In this document: positions 6,131-9,995 of the stretch, one piece after another
Layout of the letters: every line of letters begins with the position of its first letter
Numbering within the stretch: the stretch's first letter is position 1
Assembly: GCA_020345705.1 (NCBI GenBank)
Contig: CP070766.1
Location: 1,143,419-1,153,413 of the forward strand
Source of the DNA: Candidatus Zixiibacteriota bacterium
GTDB taxonomy: Bacteria; Zixibacteria; MSB-5A5; GN15; PGXB01
Reading direction: 5' to 3'
DNA: 9,995 nucleotides
The notes under the pieces: generated by a model
What the model saw: the letters and a program-made list of their open reading frames with translations, nothing else
Database searches by the model: none
Told to the model about the DNA's origin: nothing
Made by a program: the position numbers and the translations under genes

Positions 6131-8416
6131 TTATTTCATCAGCATCATTTTCTTCGTCTGGATGAAATCGCCGGCCTGCATTTTGTAGAGGTAAATTCCC
6201 GAAGAAACCCTGGTTCCGTTCTCATCAGTTCCATTCCAAACCGTTTCATATCGTCCCGGCGCTTTTTCTTCATTGACGAGAGTAATCACTCGCCGGCCCA
6301 GAATGTTGATAACGTCGATCGTCACATGGGACGCCGTCGGCACGTCGTAGGCAATATAAGTGGTCGGATTAAACGGATTCGGCCGGTTGGCATGGAGCGC
6401 GAACTCCTGAGGCAGGATGGAAGTGGTAGTTTGTTCGGGTACTTCAGTGAACTTCGGACTACCAGGCATTATGGGACAAAAGATCGAAAATAGCGACCCG
6501 CATAGTGCTCCGATTTCTGTAGCGTCGAGTAGTATATATGCGTCGTTGCCATTGGAATCCTCCATTGAGTAGCCGGTAAACCATACCGAATCATAGTAAG
6601 TTTGGCTAGGTATGCAGCTACCACTGAATTTGTAGCCTATACAAGCGATCCTCGTATAATCCTCACCGTTTGCAGGAGGACCGTCGCCGGAGTCGCAATA
6701 AAGGGTACAGGAATCGTCACTTAGATTCGTGACATTAACATCTCCATCGGTCCCGACATAGTCAATCATGAAATTGTCACCAGATATATGGACGGTGACA
6801 GTGAATGAGTCGACATTGAAAGTGTTACGGATAAATATCTCCTGATATGTATTACTTTTGCCATGGACGCCGTCCCCAGTTGAGAATTCGCCAATCATAA
6901 TCTCAAGCGTATCGGATATGGTCGACAGCCTGCCGGTGCTGTCGTTACAGGGGACACTTCCGGTTGTGTCATAAATCTGCGCGTCGGTATCATCACCGGA
7001 GTATGTAGTTATGAATTCAATCGGTATAAATCTGTTGTCAAAGCTGGGGGTATATTCGTTGTCGATGGTGATTTCAAACCCAAATAAGCCCGTATACTCT
7101 TCGTGAGTTGGCCAATAGTTGTCCAGACCGGTGTTGTCGTATTCCTGACGGACTGACTTTTGAAAGCCACCTCCTCCCGGCTCGTACGTATGCACGCCGA
7201 ATTTGACGGACGTATCTGACGGAGAGTCATCAAAGACAGCCGTTTCCACTAAATCTCCCAGGCTGAGATTGACTATCATCGCATCAGCTGTATCTCCGGC
7301 AGCAAAGGTATGCTTCATTTGTACCATAAAAGTAGCGGAATTATCCCCGGAGCAGATGACGCTGTCAGTATAGGCAATCTTCAGGTCGGCGGTATAAAGA
7401 AGTATCGTGATGGATCCGTTGGTGTGAGTGTAATTCGGCTCTATAACGTAATAGTCTGGGTTGCAGGCATTGGTAGCCATGAGTGTTGAATCAGATACAA
7501 AGGTTAGCTGGGTGCTTGAATCTTCCCAGGCAGCATCTTCGTAACGTAGTATAAATCTCAGATAGTACAGTTCGGTTGAATCTGGATATATGCCCGCACT
7601 GCTATCAGGTGGATTCTGCAAAGATATTATTAGGGAGTCCTTTCGAGCGCTGCACAGATTCCACCAGTCCCAATCGGATTCATTAGCGACATAAAAGGCA
7701 TCAAACTCCAACAAGGTTGTATCATATACTATTGTGTTATGAAGGCGGAGGGCGTAGAAATTGTTGGTCCAATAAACTGGGACGCTGACGGTGTCTCCCA
7801 GACCACCGGTGACGCTGAGTTCTGCTATCGTGAACGAAGCTTCGTAGTCGCCAAAGGTGACCTCACCATTTGTAAAATCTTTTGGGACATAAGTGTTCAG
7901 GATAATCACCTCGTTGAAGCCGAGAGAATCGAGTTCCAGTGGTATCGTATTCTGAGTAGATTGGCAGTTGGGTTTGAAATGTAAGATGGCAAATGAGGTC
8001 CATTCGGTCGGCGGCGGCACTTTCCCGGCATCGAGCACAATGCGAATTCTGGCCGTATCGCCTGATATCTCATATACAGTATCGATGTTGCCGTTCCAGT
8101 TATTGGGGTCGAGGTAAAACGTATCAAGACTCAAGCTATCGCTATTATATGTGAACTCAGCTTTGATATTGGTGATGCTGTCGGTAATGCCATGATCATC
8201 GAGATAATCCTCATCGAAGTATAAGTAGAAAGTAATCACAGCCACCGTATCTGGTGAATCGTTGGTTTTCGGCATCCAAACGGTATCTGAACTGAGTTTA
8301 TAATGCAGGCTGTCAGTATCGTACACGATCATCGCTCCAGCCGGCGCTATTGCCGTGAGGAGAGCTATCATAGTTAATGAAAAGAAATAGAGTAGTCCTT
8401 TTATTGAGTACATCAT
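6131..8416 (-). CDS. Large secreted beta-rich protein with type IX sorting domain (paralogue 2)
   Basis: A 761-residue exported protein. The signal peptide covers about 1-28, with cleavage likely after AGA (26-28). The first ATG of an ATGATG pair at 8416 is chosen because the full AAGGAGG (8431-8425) lies 8 bases upstream; the longer frame from 8440 would place that ribosome site inside the gene. The body is rich in Asp, Thr, Ser and Tyr, has 11 cysteines, and aligns collinearly with paralogue 1: Cys151-Gln152 (with Cys149-Gln150), RLH 224-226 (231-233), YTP 455-457 (469-471), TFNV 532-535 (546-549). The VSVPVYW...VYDTTLLEF stretch resembles cohesin-like beta sandwiches. Residues 672-761 are the sorting domain (NPFNPTTYIAYDVP, ILGRRVITLVNEE, SGIYLY, KKMMLMK). 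It is expected at the outer surface or in the medium through type IX secretion. No enzyme motif was recognised. Confidence 0.9.
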   Translation of the reverse strand: MMYSIKGLLYFFSLTMIALLTAIAPAGAMIVYDTDSLHYKLSSDTVWMPKTNDSPDTVAVITFYLYFDEDYLDDHGITDSITNIKAEFTYNSDSLSLDTFYLDPNNWNGNIDTVYEISGDTARIRIVLDAGKVPPPTEWTSFAILHFKPNCQSTQNTIPLELDSLGFNEVIILNTYVPKDFTNGEVTFGDYEASFTIAELSVTGGLGDTVSVPVYWTNNFYALRLHNTIVYDTTLLEFDAFYVANESDWDWWNLCSARKDSLIISLQNPPDSSAGIYPDSTELYYLRFILRYEDAAWEDSSTQLTFVSDSTLMATNACNPDYYVIEPNYTHTNGSITILLYTADLKIAYTDSVICSGDNSATFMVQMKHTFAAGDTADAMIVNLSLGDLVETAVFDDSPSDTSVKFGVHTYEPGGGGFQKSVRQEYDNTGLDNYWPTHEEYTGLFGFEITIDNEYTPSFDNRFIPIEFITTYSGDDTDAQIYDTTGSVPCNDSTGRLSTISDTLEIMIGEFSTGDGVHGKSNTYQEIFIRNTFNVDSFTVTVHISGDNFMIDYVGTDGDVNVTNLSDDSCTLYCDSGDGPPANGEDYTRIACIGYKFSGSCIPSQTYYDSVWFTGYSMEDSNGNDAYILLDATEIGALCGSLFSIFCPIMPGSPKFTEVPEQTTTSILPQEFALHANRPNPFNPTTYIAYDVPTASHVTIDVINILGRRVITLVNEEKAPGRYETVWNGTDENGTRVSSGIYLYKMQAGDFIQTKKMMLMK
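6134..6403 (-). repeat. Sorting-domain repeat, copy in paralogue 2
   Basis: Partner of the coding stretch 3428-3697, about 2.7 kb away in direct orientation. It codes residues 672-761 and shares 73 of 90 residues and two exact DNA blocks (6135-6169 and 6337-6367) with the other copy. Confidence 0.85.
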
Positions 8417-8424
8417 TTCACTTT

Positions 8425-8431
8425 CCTCCTT
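8425..8431 (-). promoter_or_regulatory. Strong ribosome binding site of paralogue 2
   Basis: AAGGAGG on the minus strand, 8 bases before the ATG at 8416 and 11 before the ATG at 8413. The spacing favours 8416. Confidence 0.85.
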
Positions 8432-8449
8432 GAAAGTCACTTAGGATAA

Positions 8450-8455
8450 ATTATA
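8450..8455 (-). promoter_or_regulatory. Proximal -10-like element of paralogue 2
   Basis: A perfect TATAAT, 34 bases before the start and within an A/T palindrome (AATATTATAATTT). No acceptable -35 lies 16-18 bases upstream, so it is only a candidate. Paralogue 1 has a TATAAT at a similar place (41 bases before its start). Confidence 0.3.
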
Positions 8456-8548
8456 ATATTAGCCTGTAGCAGCCCGCAGATTGGCGGTGATCGTATAGTC
8501 AGGTAGAGCATTTTAACGCCGCTCGTCCCGAGCTCATAACGCTTACTT

Positions 8549-8617
8549 CTTCAGCCTTATCTGATTGTCGAGGAGTAAATCCGAAGGTGCGGTTATCAGA
8601 TATTTTCCCCTCTGAAG
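8549..8617 (-). other. Nested inverted repeat, candidate leader RNA stem-loop of paralogue 2
   Basis: On the minus strand an outer pair CTTCAG/CTGAAG (8617-8612 with 8554-8549) encloses an inner perfect 8-base pair TATCTGAT/ATCAGATA (8602-8595 with 8565-8558). The internal loop is asymmetric (9 and 3 bases, containing GGGGA) and the apical loop has 29 bases. Just after it, GCTCG-GGA-CGAGC (8533-8521) forms a further small hairpin. If transcription begins near the TTGACA at 8644, most of this lies in a 5' leader of about 190 bases; the outer arm would fall close to the start point. The same repeats could instead be protein-binding sites. Confidence 0.4.
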
Positions 8618-8644
8618 CGTAATAAAATCAGTTGACTATGTCAA
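8616..8644 (-). promoter_or_regulatory. Distal promoter candidate of paralogue 2
   Basis: CACTTGACAT carries a perfect -35 TTGACA (8644-8639), a 17-base spacer and a weak -10 TACGCT (8621-8616). The 10-base CACTTGACAT is identical to the one upstream of paralogue 1, at nearly the same distance from the start codon (228 against 224 bases). Confidence 0.4.
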
Positions 8645-8661
8645 GTGGTAAACTGGATAAT
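8632..8661 (+). promoter_or_regulatory. Divergent plus-strand promoter candidate
   Basis: TTGACT (8632-8637), an 18-base spacer and GATAAT (8656-8661) fit a housekeeping-sigma promoter with five of six matches in each box. It overlaps the minus-strand TTGACA through the palindrome TTGACtatGTCAA (8632-8644). It would transcribe toward 8750 and 9047. Confidence 0.45.
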
Positions 8662-8749
8662 AGAAGATATGTATTGTCCCGTATTCCGCTGCGTCTTAAG
8701 ATAGCAGTTGTAGTGTATCCTTGACGCGCTCAGCAGTTACATCGGCGGC

Positions 8750-8941
8750 ATGTTTGATGCGCGGGCTGCCGACCGGCGCGTCTATTATAATGAATATACC
8801 GGCTGGTGGGTATATTATGCGGCGCCCATGATTCAGCCCTATCGCGTCTGGCAGGCCTACGAGAGGAGTGAAAGAATTGTCGGCAATCCGGCTTATGATT
8901 TTCCCAATTTTCTTGACGTTACTGACCCGGGGTACATCTGA
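8750..8941 (+). CDS. Small aromatic-rich open frame, uncertain (possible gene remnant)
   Basis: A 63-codon frame from ATG 8750 to TGA 8939-8941; it stays open back to 8714 but no other start codon with a ribosome site is seen. The product is not recognised. It is unusually rich in Tyr and Trp (9 and 3 of 63), with RRVYYNEYTGWWVYYAAP and PYRVWQAYERSER, and ends NFLDVTDPGYI. No Shine-Dalgarno sequence precedes the ATG. The codon choice resembles that of neighbouring genes, so it may be a real small protein behind the promoter at 8632-8661, or the 3' remnant of a decayed longer gene. The opposite-strand frame over the same bases has no better support. Confidence 0.3.
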   Translation: MFDARAADRRVYYNEYTGWWVYYAAPMIQPYRVWQAYERSERIVGNPAYDFPNFLDVTDPGYI

Positions 8942-8956
8942 CTGGATTGAGCGCCC

Positions 8957-8969
8957 GGCGAATTTCGCC
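8957..8969. repeat. Short palindrome upstream of the GTPase promoter
   Basis: GGCGAA-T-TTCGCC has 6-base arms around one base, ending 11 bases before the TTGACG at 8981. It could be an operator; it has no T run after it, so it is a poor terminator. Confidence 0.3.
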
Positions 8970-8980
8970 ATATTTAGCAA

Positions 8981-9011
8981 TTGACGTCCGGCATTTCCTG
9001 CTTGATATAAG
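8981..9011 (+). promoter_or_regulatory. Promoter candidate of the GTPase gene
   Basis: TTGACG (8981-8986) and TATAAG (9006-9011) each match five of six consensus bases, but the spacer is 19 bases, longer than ideal. Transcription would begin near 9018, about 29 bases before the start codon. Confidence 0.4.
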
Positions 9012-9035
9012 GCCCTTTATTGATTATGATAAACC

Positions 9036-9040
9036 GGAGG
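9036..9040 (+). promoter_or_regulatory. Ribosome binding site of the GTPase gene
   Basis: GGAGG, 6 bases before ATG 9047. It fixes this start codon. Confidence 0.85.
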
Positions 9041-9046
9041 ACGGTT

Positions 9047-9995
9047 ATGCCGGCGAACCTGCCCCCTCAATACTACGAGCTCGAAAGAGAGTACAAAAGG
9101 GAGCGCGATCCTCGGGAGAAATTGCGTCTGGCCCAGGAGCTTATGGCCATGATGCCCAAGCACAAGGGCACCGAAAAGCTTCAGGCCGACCTCAAGGGCA
9201 AAATCTCAAAACTCAAGCGTCAGGTTGAAGGCACCGTCCAGAAAAAGCACGGAACACGGTATGTCTCGCCCCACGATCATATAGAAAAGGAAGGCGCCGG
9301 CCAGATAATCCTCATCGGTCCGCCAAACTCCGGCAAATCGACCATTGTCGATGCCCTTACCGGAGCCAGACCGATTATGGGCGATTATCCCTACACTACA
9401 CGGGAGCCGTTGGCCGGGATGATGGATTTTGAGTCGATTCAACTGCAGTTGATAGACACGCCCCCAATATCGGAAGATTATTTCGAAGGTTTTCTGCCCA
9501 GCCTCATCAGGCAGGCGGATCTGGTGGTTCTGGTGGTCGATGTCGCCACGGCTGGATTCGACAACCGGATTAATGTGGTCTTGAAAAAGCTTGAAGAAAA
9601 GCGAATCATTCTGCTGCCGGAAGGCCCCAAGACCGGTGATGATCCCCGGTTCGCATATAAGAAAGCCATAATCGCCGCCCATAAGTTTCTCGAGGAAAGC
9701 GGCCGAAGCGGTCTGGAGGCGGTCCGGGAACTCTACCCGGCCTTTAAGATCGTCCCGTCGTCTATTCTTGACGACGAATTGCTGATGCAATTCAAGCGGG
9801 CCATTTTTGATTCTCTGGGGATTATCAGGATTTACACCAAGAAAGTCGGGCATGAGCCGGATTATTCCGATCCGATCATCCTGCCGGCGGGCGGCACGGT
9901 TGAGGATGCGGCTATCTCGCTTCACAAGGATTTTGCCAGAAAGCTTCAGTATGCCAAAATCTGGGGTAAAGGCAAATTTGAGGGTCAAAAAGTGA
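9047..9995 (+). CDS. DRG/Obg-like GTPase with C-terminal TGS domain, 3' truncated by window
   Basis: 316 residues are visible and the frame runs off the window. The N-terminus (about 10-65) is a charged helical region (KHKGTEKLQADLKGKISKLK), like the helical segment before the G domain in DRG proteins. The G domain has a P-loop GPPNSGKST at 91-99 (Lys97), a switch I threonine pair Thr117-Thr118 in YPYTTREP, and Asp137 in LIDTPP (137-140), where the usual DxxG glycine is proline. The G4 motif NKxD is not found; the equivalent place seems to be HKFL at 212-215. From about 275 DPIILPAGGTVEDAA...HKDFARKLQYAKIWGKG is a TGS domain. DRG/Obg proteins bind ribosomes or tRNA-related partners and act in translation or growth control; the role here is inferred from the family. 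It is monocistronic in view, with its own promoter-like element and strong ribosome site. Confidence 0.87.
   Translation, partial: MPANLPPQYYELEREYKRERDPREKLRLAQELMAMMPKHKGTEKLQADLKGKISKLKRQVEGTVQKKHGTRYVSPHDHIEKEGAGQIILIGPPNSGKSTIVDALTGARPIMGDYPYTTREPLAGMMDFESIQLQLIDTPPISEDYFEGFLPSLIRQADLVVLVVDVATAGFDNRINVVLKKLEEKRIILLPEGPKTGDDPRFAYKKAIIAAHKFLEESGRSGLEAVRELYPAFKIVPSSILDDELLMQFKRAIFDSLGIIRIYTKKVGHEPDYSDPIILPAGGTVEDAAISLHKDFARKLQYAKIWGKGKFEGQKV

Noticed and set aside
5961..6188. Small plus-strand frames between the two cargo genes (also 5896-6078)
   Set aside because: They run through the terminator and into the opposite coding strand, lack ribosome sites, and have no recognisable product.
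8417..8440. An 8-codon N-terminal extension of paralogue 2
   Set aside because: AAGGAGG lies inside it at ideal distance from ATG 8416, and no ribosome site precedes 8440.
8947..9228. A 93-codon plus-strand frame overlapping the GTPase start
   Set aside because: It is out of frame with the GTPase, has no ribosome site, and the GGAGG at 9036 clearly serves ATG 9047.
9206..9988. A 260-codon open frame on the minus strand
   Set aside because: It lies opposite the plus-strand GTPase, whose P-loop, switch and TGS motifs are clear. The minus frame shows no family motif.

Overview
The window looks like part of a Gram-negative bacterial genome from the Fibrobacteres-Chlorobi-Bacteroidetes (FCB) superphylum or a related candidate phylum. 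A Zixibacteria-like genome is my best guess, by recollection only. The grounds are two very large secreted beta-rich proteins that end in the NPFNPTT...GiYlY...KKMMLMK type C-terminal sorting domain used by type IX secretion, next to an O-antigen-type polysaccharide locus. No phage, insertion sequence, CRISPR array, tRNA or rRNA was seen.

Region 1 (1-3351, plus strand) is the end of a surface-polysaccharide operon. It holds an O-antigen ligase/polymerase-like membrane protein (its 5' end lies outside the window), a GT4-type glycosyltransferase with a GTG start, and a DegT/DnrJ/EryC1/StrS-type sugar aminotransferase. The genes are 6 and 3 bases apart and end at a hairpin terminator (3372-3405) that should work in both directions.

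Region 2 (3425-8416, minus strand) holds two tandem, same-direction paralogues, of 761 aa (6131-8416) and 772 aa (3425-5743). Each has a signal peptide, several beta-sandwich-like modules with matching landmarks, and a 90-residue C-terminal sorting domain that is 81% identical between them (73/90, counted by eye). The bodies of the proteins are far more diverged. A hairpin terminator follows the upstream gene, and each gene has its own long upstream region with a shared order of short sequence landmarks.

Region 3 (8417-9046) is a 630-base gap. It contains overlapping divergent promoter-like elements built on the palindrome TTGACtatGTCAA, a nested inverted repeat, a small aromatic-rich open frame of doubtful status (8750-8941), and a second promoter-like element just before the last gene.

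Region 4 (9047 to the window end, plus strand) is a DRG/Obg-like GTPase with a C-terminal TGS domain, cut by the window edge. It has a clear P-loop, but its guanine-specificity motif looks degenerate.

How they may work together: type IX cargo in Bacteroidetes is anchored to a special lipopolysaccharide whose synthesis needs a DegT-family aminotransferase and an O-antigen ligase, so the neighbourhood could be functional. This is inference; the two sets are convergent and not co-transcribed. I do not see a clearly novel system. The most interesting items are the shared leaders of the two cargo genes, signs of sequence homogenisation in their sorting domains, and the GTPase with a damaged G4 motif.
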